Shown here: one piece after another, positions 27,328 through 36,856 of the stretch
How positions within the stretch are numbered: position 1 is the first letter of the stretch
Layout: every line of letters starts with the position of its first letter
Source of the DNA: JAKFYM01 sp964416595
GTDB lineage: Bacteria > Bdellovibrionota > UBA1018 > CAIPTA01
Direction: 5' to 3'
DNA: 64,000 bases
Assembly (NCBI GenBank): GCA_964416595.1
Contig: CAYQES010000005.1
Span: 1-64,000, forward strand
The notes under the pieces: model-generated
Seen by the model: the letters and a program-made list of their open reading frames with translations, nothing else
Told to the model about the DNA's origin: nothing
Databases searched by the model: none
Position numbers and translations under genes: made by a program

Positions 27328-28275
27328 ACTCTTCAGCGCTTTTGTACTAAAATTTCTCCCCGTAAGCACAATCACCACGGGTTGAGTATTCTTAGGCTTC
27401 CATTTTTTATATAAAACCGCTGCCAACGCTGCCGCACCAGTGGGTTCAATCAAATATTGGTGTTTATCCAACATCCACACCACAGCATCTTTCAATTCCT
27501 TTTCCGAAACCAAAGCCACCCCATCGATCCGATCTTTTAAGATCTCGAAATTTTCTTCTCCCATCCCGCCTTCTAATCCACCGGCCAAGGTATCAATTGC
27601 GGGCAACACAGTGATGGCTTTCCCAATTTTTAAAGATTCATAAAAAGCCGCTGACTCTTCATGCTGGCAGGCCACAATTTGGCAGTCAGGATTTTTGTGT
27701 TTCATAAAAAAAGAAAATCCGGCGCCTAAGCCCCCGCCCCCCAAAGGAAAAAGAAAATTTCCCGCTTGGGAAAATTCTTGCCACACTTCTTGGGCCAAGC
27801 TTCCCCCATTGCCAGCCATGATGTAAGGATCTTCGAATGCGGACACATAAATTTTTCCCGTTTGCTTCGCGATTTTTTTCGCCAAAGCTTCCGTATCATC
27901 AAAACCCTTGAATCCTGAGCGCACCACCTTCGCGCCCAAAGCTAGCATGCCTTGGTACTTAGATTCATCCACAGTGCTCGGCACATGGATCTCCGCTTCA
28001 ATGCCAAGCTTCTCAGCCGCATAGGCGATCCCCTTGCCGTGATTTCCTCCAGAGCAAGTGACCACGCCTTTTTGTTTTTCTGCAGAATTTAATTTTGATA
28101 ATTTAAAGTAAGCCCCACGAATCTTAAAAGAACCTGTGAGCTGCAAGCACTCCAGCTTCAACCACACAGGCACACCTAACAGCGCAGAAAGTTCATGGGA
28201 AAATTCTAAAGGAGTCTCGCGAATGCGGCCCCGTAGGAAATCCGTGGCCTCTTGGATTAAATCTAAAGTGAGCAT
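27316..28275 (-). CDS. Threonine/serine dehydratase-like PLP enzyme (fold type II)
   Basis: About 319 aa from ATG 28275, where family members normally begin (MLTLDLIQEATDFLRGRI). An ORF extension to 28329 overlaps the kinase upstream. The PLP Lys is in the signature GSFKIRGAYF, and the phosphate-binding glycine loop in FPLGGGGLGAG. SCxGNHG is seen as TCSGGNHGKGIAYAA. There is no C-terminal ACT regulatory domain, so it resembles catabolic TdcB or serine racemase rather than biosynthetic IlvA. It is last in a minus-strand run that starts at ftsE. Confidence 0.85.
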   Translation of the reverse strand: MLTLDLIQEATDFLRGRIRETPLEFSHELSALLGVPVWLKLECLQLTGSFKIRGAYFKLSKLNSAEKQKGVVTCSGGNHGKGIAYAAEKLGIEAEIHVPSTVDESKYQGMLALGAKVVRSGFKGFDDTEALAKKIAKQTGKIYVSAFEDPYIMAGNGGSLAQEVWQEFSQAGNFLFPLGGGGLGAGFSFFMKHKNPDCQIVACQHEESAAFYESLKIGKAITVLPAIDTLAGGLEGGMGEENFEILKDRIDGVALVSEKELKDAVVWMLDKHQYLIEPTGAAALAAVLYKKWKPKNTQPVVIVLTGRNFSTKALKSLFP

Positions 28276-28276
28276 T

Positions 28277-29944
28277 TTAGTTTTGCTCGCTTCCCTGCCC
28301 AAACACCAAACGTTGCTGGTTGCGTCCATCGCCTTTCACAAAAAAATAATCAGCGCCCTGCTCTTCCAACAGCATTTTGGAAACCGTGAAGGCCACGGAG
28401 CTTTGGATTTCGTATTCGTGCTTAGTGCTATCGCCATTATCCTCGATCTTCACTTCCACATTGCCAAAGCCGGGGATCACTTCCACAGCTAAAAACCCAT
28501 CAAAGCCCGGCTGCCTTTTTTTTCGTTCTTCCAAAGCCCAGAGGGCTTGCTGAAAGAGATGAAAAAAAACCTGGAGCAACCGATTGCGGCTCGCCAGCAC
28601 TTGGGTTTCTTGCCCATGAAATTCGGTTTTTAAACGCACTTGCAACCGTTTTGCTTCTGACCCTAAAAGATCTAGCGCGTTTTGCACGCATTCCGGCACG
28701 GACATTTGCCGCTTTTCTTCTTCCGCTTTTCGCACGAGGGAAAGCATGGTGCGCACAATTTTCCGGCAACGTTCCGCAGATTGCACAATATTGGCAATAT
28801 CTTTACCTAGGGCGGAATCCGCAGGGATATCTTTTTGTAAAATTTGGCTGATCGCGAGAATCCCGCCGATGGGGTTATTGATTTCGTGAGCCACGGAGCC
28901 CACCAAAATTCCCAGCTCCGCCACTTGTTCCTTGGCGAGGATTTTTTCCGTGAGCGTTCGCTCTTCGGTTATATCGTGAAAACGGAGCACAAAACGGCCC
29001 GCTCCCAAGGGCGCGGGGATTGGATCCAAAAAAGCCCGATAGTGCTGGCCTTTATAGTCCACACTCCATTCACTGGATTGATCTACGGGTAATTTTTGTA
29101 AATCTTCCAAAGAAACCGCAGCAGGTTCCCTACCCGGCATTTTTACCAAAGGGATGCTGAGAAATTTGCCAAAGGCTTGGTTGCCCCGGAGGATACGGAA
29201 ATTTTCGTCTAAGATCGCCACAGGATCGGCTACCGCATCAAAACTTGCCTCCCAAACTGCTTTGGTTTCTTCGGCCTTGGTGATCATGCGGTTTCGTTCC
29301 ACAACCAGAGCCACCGCATCACTTAAATTTAGTAAAGCTTCACCCACTTTTTCTAGGATAGCTTGCTCTGGAGCTTCTTGGAAACGCACATAGATATGGG
29401 CCATTAGCTCTCCCTGAAACTGCACGGGGATCGCAAGTTGGTACAAACCCATCACCCGGGAACTGGCGGTTTCTGGAACAGCAATCACTTTCACTTCTTG
29501 GGCGGGAACAATTCTTTTACAAGCTTCTAAGAGCGCTTTTTCCAGCGAGTGCATATCATGGGCCGTGGAGAGTTCCAGGATACTAGAGCCCAAAAGCTCG
29601 ATGCCCATATCGTCGTGCTGGCCCCCAATTCCACTCCAGGCTACCGTTTCCGCTGCCTCTAAATCATGTTGCAAGCGCGCTTCCGAGAGCACAGAGCGCA
29701 CTGCATACAATAATTTTTCGTGGGTGAGTTCTGGAGGTAAAAGTTGGCAAGCGAGCAATTGGAATTCTTTTTTTGCCCGCTCTAAATGCTCTAGCTTGGC
29801 TAAAAGCACAGGGCGTTCGCCTTCTTTTTGTTGGGCGGCAAATTGGGAAAAATCGGGCACCACCACGAGATCCGCGTGTCTGCCTTGGGGTAACGTATCC
29901 CGGCGGCCGTATAGTTCTTCACTAACGATCCAAACCCGCTCCAC
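28277..29944 (-). CDS. PAS sensor histidine kinase with degenerate ATPase domain
   Basis: 555 aa from GTG 29944 (GGAGGGAG just upstream). Order: residues 1-95 look like a receiver fold without its acidic pocket; about 110-220 GAF-like; about 225-335 PAS (DAVADPVAILDENFRILRGN...FHDITEERTL); HisKA with H-box VAHEINNPIGG, His 353; then an ATPase domain about 415-550. In the ATPase domain the N-box reads FHLFQQALWAL where NLLLNAxxAL is expected. DNGD (502-505) keeps the start of the G1 box, but the F-box and G2 box are missing, with only about 11 residues before SSVAFTVSKMLLEEQG. ATP binding is doubtful. It may act as a phosphotransfer or signalling scaffold. No response regulator is adjacent. 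Confidence 0.85.
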   Translation of the reverse strand: MERVWIVSEELYGRRDTLPQGRHADLVVVPDFSQFAAQQKEGERPVLLAKLEHLERAKKEFQLLACQLLPPELTHEKLLYAVRSVLSEARLQHDLEAAETVAWSGIGGQHDDMGIELLGSSILELSTAHDMHSLEKALLEACKRIVPAQEVKVIAVPETASSRVMGLYQLAIPVQFQGELMAHIYVRFQEAPEQAILEKVGEALLNLSDAVALVVERNRMITKAEETKAVWEASFDAVADPVAILDENFRILRGNQAFGKFLSIPLVKMPGREPAAVSLEDLQKLPVDQSSEWSVDYKGQHYRAFLDPIPAPLGAGRFVLRFHDITEERTLTEKILAKEQVAELGILVGSVAHEINNPIGGILAISQILQKDIPADSALGKDIANIVQSAERCRKIVRTMLSLVRKAEEEKRQMSVPECVQNALDLLGSEAKRLQVRLKTEFHGQETQVLASRNRLLQVFFHLFQQALWALEERKKRQPGFDGFLAVEVIPGFGNVEVKIEDNGDSTKHEYEIQSSVAFTVSKMLLEEQGADYFFVKGDGRNQQRLVFGQGSEQN

Positions 29945-29967
29945 GCTCTCCCTCCTTTTTCACTAGC

Positions 29968-31179
29968 TCAAGAACTAGTATCTGCTTCCACTATGCCATC
30001 CCGAAGCCGCAACTGAAAATGGGAACCTGGCGGTAACTGATCTTTGCTGCGAATGGCTCGCTCACCCACAAAAGCGATGGCATAACCGCGCTCCAAAACT
30101 TCCAGGGGCGAAAGGGCCTGTAAAGAACTTTGTAAACGCACTAAGGTTTCACGCCTGCGCTCAAGCTCCCGCCCGATAGCCGAAGTCAAACGCTCGCTCC
30201 AGTCGTCGAAACGGAGCCTTAATTCGTTGATTCGATCCCGGGGATTTTTTAAACTGGAAACCACACCCTTAAGAAGTAAGCGGGACTGTTGAATTTCATG
30301 TCGCATACATTGGGCCAAACGGCCTTCCCATTCCTTCACGGTGTCTAATAAAACCTTTTGCTCCCGCACCAATAATTCAGCCGCAGCCGAAGGCGTGGGT
30401 GCCCGTAAATCGGCCACAAAATCGGCGATGGTAAAATCAATCTCGTGGCCCACGGCGCTCACCACGGGAATTTTTGACTGGAAAATTTCCCTGGCCAAGG
30501 CCTCATCGTTGAAACACCACATGTCTTCCAAGGATCCGCCACCCCGGGTGAGCAGGATCACGTCGCCTAGAGAATATTCATTGGCCGTGCGTAAAGCCTG
30601 GATCAATTCTTTACTGGCCTCCGCGCCTTGCACTAAGGCCGGAATCACGAGCACGTTCACGCCAGCAAAACGGCGCTTCAACACAGAAAGCACATCGCGA
30701 ATCGCGGCACCCGTGGGGCTCGTGATCACCACAATCCGGCGAGGCATCATGGGCAAAGGGCGTTTACGTTCTTGATCAAAGAGGCCTTCGGCAAAAAGTT
30801 TTTTCTTTAATGCTTCAAATTGGGCCTGCAGGCTCCCTGCACCCACGGGCTCCAAACTTTCCACGATGATTTGGTAAGAACCCCGGGGTGGATAAACGGA
30901 AATGCGACCACGGCAAATCACTTCCACTCCGTCTTTCACCACAAGATTGCGCATCTTCGCTACGGCGCCCTTAAAAAAAGCAGCGCTGATCATGGCCTCA
31001 GAATCTTTTAAGGAAAAATAAATATGGCCGCTCGTGGCGGGCTTCCAATTGGAAATTTCTCCCCGCACCGTAACAGCTCCCACGCCCCCCTCGAGCAGGG
31101 CTTTGATGGAATAGGTAAGTTGGGAGACAGTAACAATTTTCGTTTCGGATTCGGTTTTTGGGCTCGCAAAAAGCTCCAT
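29968..31179 (-). CDS. xseA: Exodeoxyribonuclease VII large subunit
   Basis: About 403 aa. The N-terminal OB fold (VTVSQLTYSIKALLEGG, GHIYFSLKD, RGRISVYPPRGSYQIIVE) is followed by the catalytic exonuclease VII domain (ITSPTGAAIRDVL, LLTRGGGSLEDMWCFNDE, VSAVGHEIDFTIADFVAD, APTPSAAAELL) and a coiled coil. It degrades single-stranded DNA with XseB, which is not visible here. The start overlaps the ctpA stop; GTG 31182 and ATG 31179 are both possible and AGGTG precedes them. The gene belongs to the ftsE-to-dehydratase run. Confidence 0.95.
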   Translation of the reverse strand: MELFASPKTESETKIVTVSQLTYSIKALLEGGVGAVTVRGEISNWKPATSGHIYFSLKDSEAMISAAFFKGAVAKMRNLVVKDGVEVICRGRISVYPPRGSYQIIVESLEPVGAGSLQAQFEALKKKLFAEGLFDQERKRPLPMMPRRIVVITSPTGAAIRDVLSVLKRRFAGVNVLVIPALVQGAEASKELIQALRTANEYSLGDVILLTRGGGSLEDMWCFNDEALAREIFQSKIPVVSAVGHEIDFTIADFVADLRAPTPSAAAELLVREQKVLLDTVKEWEGRLAQCMRHEIQQSRLLLKGVVSSLKNPRDRINELRLRFDDWSERLTSAIGRELERRRETLVRLQSSLQALSPLEVLERGYAIAFVGERAIRSKDQLPPGSHFQLRLRDGIVEADTSS

Positions 31180-32522
31180 CACATCACCTGACTGCCCCCC
31201 GCATTGGCAGCAGTGGGCGCTTTAAAATTCATGGTCTTTAAGTAATTCAACGCCTGTTGTACTTGATAATCGTCTTTGGGATCAAGAGGGCGGGGCGGAG
31301 CGTCTTTTCTTTCTAGGGCCTTTTCTTCTTCCAGGGCCGCTTCCATTTTTCTGCTGCGCTCCTCTTCGGTGCCTTCAATATGGTTTTTTAGGTCCGCTTC
31401 ACTGGTGGTTTTGGCTTTTCTACGTAAGCGACTCATGGTTTCTGGATCAATATCCTCCAGTGCCAAGTCGGGCTCAATACCCTTGGCCTGGATGGAAATG
31501 CCACTCGGCGTATAATAACGGGCAATAGTGAGTTTCAAACCAACATCATCGGCCAAGGGAATCACGGTTTGCACTGAACCTTTACCAAAGGTGCGGGAAC
31601 CCGCCACTAAGCCCCGCTTTTGGTCTTTTAAAGCTCCAGCCACGATTTCAGCCGCCGAAGCTGTGCTGCCGTTCACTAAAACGATGATCGGAAAATCTGT
31701 GCGCGCAATGCCACTCTTGGCATATTTTACGTCCTTTTCTTCTTTGTTGCGGCCAATGGTGGAAACGATCACACCATTGTCGATGAAAAGATTCGACGTG
31801 CTCACCGCTTCATCCAGCAAACCACCGGGATTATTGCGAAGATCAAGAATCAAGCCTGGAATTTTTTCCTTGGCTTCCATTTTTTTCAAAGCCGTTTTCA
31901 CTTCTTCTGTAGTTTTTTCCTGGAAGTGATTCAGGCGAATATACCCATACTTGCCCAGCATTTCGTACTTTACGCTTTTTACGTCGATAGAAATACGCTT
32001 CATCTTGAACTCTAAAGGTTTGGCGATCCCATCACGCTGGACATTAAATTTGATTTGGCTGCCCACTTCTCCCCGAATGCGGGCTGTGGCTTCCACCAAA
32101 CTCATGCCCTTTGTGGATTCTCCATTGATCTTTAAAATTTTATCTCCCGGCTTGATGCCTGCTTTCCAGGCGGGGGTATCTTCCATAGGCGTAATCACTG
32201 TGAGGATGCCTTCTTTATTCACCCACACTTCAATCCCTAAGCCACCAAACTTGCCCGCTGTATCAGTTTTTAATTGTGTGTAAATCTCGGGCGGCATGAA
32301 ATTGGAGTGGGGATCCAAAGTTTCCAGCATGCCCTTGATCGCACCATGCACTAATTCTTTGGTGTTCACTTTTTCCACATATTGCTTTTCGATGAAATTG
32401 ATCACTCTGCCAAAGAGCGCGATATCGTCGTATTTCGCATTGGAAACCACAGTTGAATTATTTTCCGCAGCTGTGGCCAAGAGTGGAAGCAACAGTAAAA
32501 AAGCATAGATGCGTATATGCAT
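31179..32522 (-). CDS. ctpA: Carboxyl-terminal processing protease (S41)
   Basis: About 447 aa from ATG 32522, chosen over GTG 32570 because GAGGA lies 6 bp upstream and the N-terminus is a signal peptide (MHIRIYAFLLLLPLLATAA). Order: N-terminal helical region (LETLDPHSNFMPPE), PDZ domain (FGGLGIEVWV...PAWKAGIKPGDKILKINGE) and the S41 catalytic core with Ser in NGSTASAAEI and Lys in GSRTFGKGSVQTV. A basic/acidic tail follows. CTPs trim periplasmic proteins, including peptidoglycan hydrolases. It sits directly after envC in the ftsEX cassette, an arrangement seen in several proteobacteria. Confidence 0.94.
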   Translation of the reverse strand: MHIRIYAFLLLLPLLATAAENNSTVVSNAKYDDIALFGRVINFIEKQYVEKVNTKELVHGAIKGMLETLDPHSNFMPPEIYTQLKTDTAGKFGGLGIEVWVNKEGILTVITPMEDTPAWKAGIKPGDKILKINGESTKGMSLVEATARIRGEVGSQIKFNVQRDGIAKPLEFKMKRISIDVKSVKYEMLGKYGYIRLNHFQEKTTEEVKTALKKMEAKEKIPGLILDLRNNPGGLLDEAVSTSNLFIDNGVIVSTIGRNKEEKDVKYAKSGIARTDFPIIVLVNGSTASAAEIVAGALKDQKRGLVAGSRTFGKGSVQTVIPLADDVGLKLTIARYYTPSGISIQAKGIEPDLALEDIDPETMSRLRRKAKTTSEADLKNHIEGTEEERSRKMEAALEEEKALERKDAPPRPLDPKDDYQVQQALNYLKTMNFKAPTAANAGGSQVM

Positions 32523-32566
32523 AGGATTTCCTCGTCTCTTTAGTCTCTCAGACTTTCGGGCACGAT

Positions 32567-33760
32567 TCACTGGAGAATTGGCTGGCTCATAGCGCTGGTT
32601 TGCAGGCTAAACCACGGTACCGGGTTCACGGCGATATGGCGCTGACGAATCTCAAAATACACAGGAGTATTGTCTAGAGCAGCTTTACCAATCAGATCAC
32701 CCTCTAGCACTTCATCCCCTTCTTTTTTCAACACTTCCCCTAGTTGCGCCACCAGGCTGTAGTATTGATCCCCATGATCCAAGATTAAGAGTTGGCCGTA
32801 GCCGCCAATTCTTCCCGAGAAAACTACTTTTCCCGGATACACCGCACTCACCTTAGCCAGAGCAGAAGTTTGGATGTCGATGCCTTTGTGAAAGGTATAC
32901 AAACTGGTTTTGGGATCATAGCGGCGGCCAAAGGAGCTGATGATTTTGCCTTTTGCCGGTAACGCTAGTGCGCCTTTACGGGCAATGAATCCGCCTTTGC
33001 CACGTAGAGCGCGCGGCTGTTCCTCTTCCTGCTGCTTTTTCATTTCCGCCGCCATGGTAAAGCGGTTCATCATGCCTTCCAATTCGCCCTCGGCAGCTTT
33101 CGCCATTTGGTAGGCCCGCATGCGCTCCGTTTGTTCCGTGCGATTCTTGCGGAGTAAATCTTTTTTCAATTTTTGGTTGAGCTCCAACACCACTTGTTTT
33201 TCCTGCAGATCCTCATTGTGGGCTAGGAGTCGCTCTTTATCGTCAGCTAACTTTTCATTGAGGGATTCTACTTCGTCCAAAACTTTGCGTAGCGAAAGGA
33301 TTTCCTGGCGATCGGTTTTTAACAAGCGCCCCACCATTTCCCGGTATTGAGCAAGATAGGTTCCGTCGTCCTCCGTGAGATGAGAAAGGGGCGAGCGAGT
33401 TTCCAGCGCGGGTAAGAGCGAAAGCATATGGCGTAAGCGCCGTTTCCGGTTATCAATGCTAGCTTGCAGGCTATCCTTCCGCAGGCTCATCTCCTGCACC
33501 CGGTTCTCTAGCTTCTCCAGCTCCATGGCCGAGAGGCGGATCTCAAGGGCTTGCAAGCGCAATAACTTTTCCAGGCGGCCGAGCTCCGAAGAAAGGGAGG
33601 CTTCCGCTTCCCGGCCTGAGCGAATGCTGCTTTCCAAATATTTCACTTCTGCTTGGATTTGTTGCAACTCCTGTTTTTGCATGGCCTTTGTGGGCGTGGC
33701 AGGAGCGGCGAAAACAAAATGCGGTAGCAATAAAAGGGCAAAAAACAGCATGGGCCTCAA
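32567..33760 (-). CDS. envC: EnvC-like amidase activator with degenerate LytM domain
   Basis: 397 aa. Signal peptide MRPMLFFALLLLPHFVFA; long coiled coil about residues 25-245; LytM/M23 domain about 265-385. The first metal motif HxxxD is kept (H291, D295 in HKGIDI), but the later His are lost: the YAHL position reads VAQL (Gln 339) and HLHFE reads TPVYFE. This matches EnvC-type proteins, which do not cut peptidoglycan but activate amidases under FtsEX control. It starts 4 bp inside ftsX, which supports the assignment. No amidase gene is in the window. Confidence 0.9.
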   Translation of the reverse strand: MRPMLFFALLLLPHFVFAAPATPTKAMQKQELQQIQAEVKYLESSIRSGREAEASLSSELGRLEKLLRLQALEIRLSAMELEKLENRVQEMSLRKDSLQASIDNRKRRLRHMLSLLPALETRSPLSHLTEDDGTYLAQYREMVGRLLKTDRQEILSLRKVLDEVESLNEKLADDKERLLAHNEDLQEKQVVLELNQKLKKDLLRKNRTEQTERMRAYQMAKAAEGELEGMMNRFTMAAEMKKQQEEEQPRALRGKGGFIARKGALALPAKGKIISSFGRRYDPKTSLYTFHKGIDIQTSALAKVSAVYPGKVVFSGRIGGYGQLLILDHGDQYYSLVAQLGEVLKKEGDEVLEGDLIGKAALDNTPVYFEIRQRHIAVNPVPWFSLQTSAMSQPILQ

Positions 33761-34638
33761 ACTATCCTTCCACGGAATAACGCCGTGACTCCAGCCAACG
33801 CATGGGCAGCTAAGGCCATGCCAGCCATGGCGAGAGCGGCTAAAACGAAGCGACCAATGTCTAATTGGAAGGGTTCGTAACCAATCGTGCCGAAAAATTG
33901 GTTGTAGAGCTCAGCCATATAGGCCTTGCCGGAAAAAAGCACCAGCACACAAAATAAACCCGTAAATAAACTCTGTAGTAACGCTTCCATCAACCACGGC
34001 ATCAGGATCGCCAGTTTGCTGGCGCCGAAACTACGGATCAATTGGATTTCCTGGGCATCGGTATACAAAATATTTTGGTAATGCCCGAGGCACACCACAA
34101 AAAGCACGGCCCATAACCCTAAGGCCAAACTTGCCCCACCAATTCCTAACCACTGGAGCGATGTGAGTGCTTTTCCTAAACGCACGGAGCCGTCATCCAC
34201 GCGGGCCACGTTGCTGATGCTAGCGATGGATTCCACAGTTTCCTGCCGTGCAAAAGAATTTAGATCTACGGGGAACACTACTTCCAGCATCCGCGGCACC
34301 ACTTCTTCCCCTAAACCGGCCAAAGCTTCATGCAAATCAGGAAAGTGGCTTTTCAAAAATCCTTGAAACTCCTGTGTGGAAACGATGCGAGCCGTTTCCA
34401 CACCTTTTACCTGCATCACTTTTGTGAGCACTTCTTCCACCACGGAATTTTCCGCGGAATCCACAAAAATAGAGGCCGAGCGCACGGCCTTTAAATGATC
34501 TTGCTGGCCCGTGAGCCACAAGCTCCATAAACCAATCGCTGCCGAAGCCGTGAGCAAAGCAGATCCGCCTAAGATCGTGAGGATCGAAGCCACCAAACGG
34601 CGGCGCATCCCAGAAAGAGCGGCCGTTAAAAAATACAC
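33757..34638 (-). CDS. ftsX: Cell division protein FtsX
   Basis: 293 aa from GTG 34638 (GGGAGG upstream). It has one N-terminal membrane helix, a periplasmic domain (about residues 45-165) and three C-terminal helices with the FtsX core (YTDAQEIQLIRSFGASKLAI). With FtsE it forms an ABC-like complex at the septum that switches on EnvC and hence amidases. It overlaps ftsE by 13 bp and envC by 4 bp. Confidence 0.95.
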   Translation of the reverse strand: MYFLTAALSGMRRRLVASILTILGGSALLTASAAIGLWSLWLTGQQDHLKAVRSASIFVDSAENSVVEEVLTKVMQVKGVETARIVSTQEFQGFLKSHFPDLHEALAGLGEEVVPRMLEVVFPVDLNSFARQETVESIASISNVARVDDGSVRLGKALTSLQWLGIGGASLALGLWAVLFVVCLGHYQNILYTDAQEIQLIRSFGASKLAILMPWLMEALLQSLFTGLFCVLVLFSGKAYMAELYNQFFGTIGYEPFQLDIGRFVLAALAMAGMALAAHALAGVTALFRGRIV

Positions 34639-35336
34639 GCGCCCTCCCGATCATCCACTCGCACAGATCCAGCGGAAAGATGCAAGGTGCGTTTGCGAAC
34701 TTTACGGATGATATCCCGATCGTGGGTAGCTACGAGCATTGTCATCCCTTTGATATTGAGCCTTTGGAAAAGATCCATCACTGTCCAGGTATGATCGTGA
34801 TCCAAACTGCCCGTGGGCTCATCGGCAATCAAGAGATCAGGAAAGTTGATGATCGCCCGGGCAATCGCTACCCGTTGTTGCTCTCCACCGGAAAGTTCTT
34901 TTACCTCGGCATCAAGGATTTTGGGGGAAAGCCCCACGGCATAGATCGCATCTTCCACCAATTTCAAGGCGCCCTTACCAAACAAACTTACTGGCGGGAT
35001 TTGCGCCCCGGCCCGGCCGAAAAAAAGAGGGATGGCCACATTTTCGTACACGGTGCGATCTTTCAACAAACGATAATCTTGGTGAACCACGCCGATGCGC
35101 CGGCGCAGTTTCAGCATTTTTCCCGAGCCCGCCTCAAAACGCACGCCATCGGCGGATACAACGCCAGAAGTAGCAAATTCTTCGCCCGTGATGAGTTTTA
35201 ATAGGGAGGTTTTGCCCGCACCGCTATCCCCCACCACAAAGAGAAACTCGCCTTTTTTCAGATCGAGATTCACATTTCGCAGCACCAGGGAGTTTGGATG
35301 ATAGGCTTTCGATACCTGTCTTAATGAGACCATCAT
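34626..35336 (-). CDS. ftsE: Cell division ATP-binding protein FtsE
   Basis: 236 aa ABC ATPase: Walker A GDSGAGKTS, Q-loop VVHQDYRLL, signature LSGGEQQRVAIARA, Walker B LLIADEPTG and switch His in VATHDRD. Pairing with FtsX identifies it. A strong ribosome site (GGAGGG) precedes two adjacent ATGs (35336 and 35333). First gene of a seven-gene minus-strand run; the 92-bp gap to the divergent gene contains TATAAG-like sequence, but no convincing -35. Confidence 0.95.
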   Translation of the reverse strand: MMVSLRQVSKAYHPNSLVLRNVNLDLKKGEFLFVVGDSGAGKTSLLKLITGEEFATSGVVSADGVRFEAGSGKMLKLRRRIGVVHQDYRLLKDRTVYENVAIPLFFGRAGAQIPPVSLFGKGALKLVEDAIYAVGLSPKILDAEVKELSGGEQQRVAIARAIINFPDLLIADEPTGSLDHDHTWTVMDLFQRLNIKGMTMLVATHDRDIIRKVRKRTLHLSAGSVRVDDREGACIF

Positions 35337-35428
35337 AGGTCCATCCCTCCTCTTATAAAAATCCTAACACCCTTCCGGTTGCTTGGGTAGTCTTGCGATC
35401 CGCCTCCGGGCACCCTAAACTAAAGAAA

Positions 35429-36856
35429 ATGAAAGCTTTTTTTGTTCTTTTGCTGGCGGCCGCTTTTTTTCCAAAACCTGGCTATACCGACGCTTCTACC
35501 ACCACCATCTCTGGGCCCTGGGTAGAACTGCGGACGGCGCCGGTTTTTGAAGCCACCACCCAACCCCTCACTAAAAATTGGGGCCCAGCCCTCCCCATCG
35601 GGCGCCCGTTCGTGGTGGAAAAGGTGTATGGACGCTGGCTATACGGCAGTCCCGAACCCATTCCCCGCATGAAAGAAAAAGAATTTGCCAAACCAGGTTG
35701 GGTATTCAGCCGTATGGTTTTAGCCCCCGGAGATAAAGACACCCTCCCCTCCAGCCTTCTGCAAGAAGCACAGGGGATGCTCTGGCACTCCCGGGAAGTT
35801 TGGAAAAAACAAGCTCAAGAAAAAGGCCCGATTGCCACTCTAAATTTCTTGGAGAGCCTCACGCTTTCCCAAGGAACGATGAACGCCTTTCGTCAACAAG
35901 ACGAACCAGCCATGGTGCGCACTTTGCCTACTTTTTCTCCACTTTTGCCAGTGGCCCAGGCAGAAGAAAAAAATCCACCCTTAGGTTTATCGGGCACGGA
36001 TCTTTCTTTTTTGGACCAAGAATTCCATGTGGTGCAAGAGCGCAAAAAAACAGAAGAGAAATATCGAGTGGCTAAGCTTTTGAAGCCGCCGCCCACACCG
36101 CCCTTGGGCCAGAAAACCCGCACGGCCATTTTAGGCCGCTTTCTTTTACAAAAATACCTAGAGCTTCCGCCCCTTACCCAAGAAGAAGTGGACGGTTTCA
36201 TCTATATGCGCGCCACTGCCTTACGAGCCCTCGAGGGCTGCCCAAAAAATGTGCGCGACTACTGGCAGAACCGCCGCTGGAATTTCTTCCGGGTGTTTCG
36301 CCTAAAATCCCGGCCAGAAGTGCGCCACCCCTGGTTAGAGTTTTCCCTACCTGGTGGTTACTTCGCGTTAAGCGGAAAGGCCTTGGAATTAGCGGGCAAT
36401 GAAGCAGAAATGGCTTTCCTCCTAGTGCGCCCCTTGGTGCGGGAGCTCAGATTAAAAAGAAAACCCATCACCTTTCAACCCAAAGCCTGGCCTAAAGAGC
36501 TAGACAATCTTTCTGAAGTGCAATGGGCCGAAATGCTGAAAGCCCAAAGCACCAAAGAGAGCACTAACCTCGATGTGGCCGATGAAATCGCCGTAGATAT
36601 CGCCGCCACCGAATGTATTTCACGGGCAGGTTACCGCCCTCTAGGTGGCTTAAGCTATTTAAGAAAACTCTCACTACAAAAAGAGGAGCCCTGGGCTAAA
36701 TGGTATTTTGAACATTCCATCGGTTTGGAGTATCGGATCGAGCGTTTGCTCGCGCTGGTGCCGGAATCCTTAGCCAAAGGCGTTTTTCCCGAAGGCAAAA
36801 GCACAAATCCTAAACGTTTTTCCACGGCCTCGCGCTATTGGAACCTCCTGCCATGA
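35429..36856 (+). CDS. Secreted protein: SH3-like domain plus degenerate M48-like peptidase domain
   Basis: About 475 aa from ATG 35429. The signal peptide is MKAFFVLLLAAAFFPKPGYT. Residues about 25-105 resemble a bacterial SH3 fold (GPWVELRTAPVFE...GRPFVVEKVYGRWLYGS...GWVFSRMV). Near residue 305 the sequence follows the M48 pattern closely (SLPGGYFALSGKALELAGNE then AEMAFLLVRPLVREL), but HExxH is absent: its place is taken by the VRPLVRE stretch. The downstream M48 segment ADEIAVDIAATECISRAGYR is retained. So this is probably a non-catalytic relative. It overlaps the CPBP protease start by 4 bp and heads the run leading into tolQRAB. Confidence 0.7.
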   Translation: MKAFFVLLLAAAFFPKPGYTDASTTTISGPWVELRTAPVFEATTQPLTKNWGPALPIGRPFVVEKVYGRWLYGSPEPIPRMKEKEFAKPGWVFSRMVLAPGDKDTLPSSLLQEAQGMLWHSREVWKKQAQEKGPIATLNFLESLTLSQGTMNAFRQQDEPAMVRTLPTFSPLLPVAQAEEKNPPLGLSGTDLSFLDQEFHVVQERKKTEEKYRVAKLLKPPPTPPLGQKTRTAILGRFLLQKYLELPPLTQEEVDGFIYMRATALRALEGCPKNVRDYWQNRRWNFFRVFRLKSRPEVRHPWLEFSLPGGYFALSGKALELAGNEAEMAFLLVRPLVRELRLKRKPITFQPKAWPKELDNLSEVQWAEMLKAQSTKESTNLDVADEIAVDIAATECISRAGYRPLGGLSYLRKLSLQKEEPWAKWYFEHSIGLEYRIERLLALVPESLAKGVFPEGKSTNPKRFSTASRYWNLLP

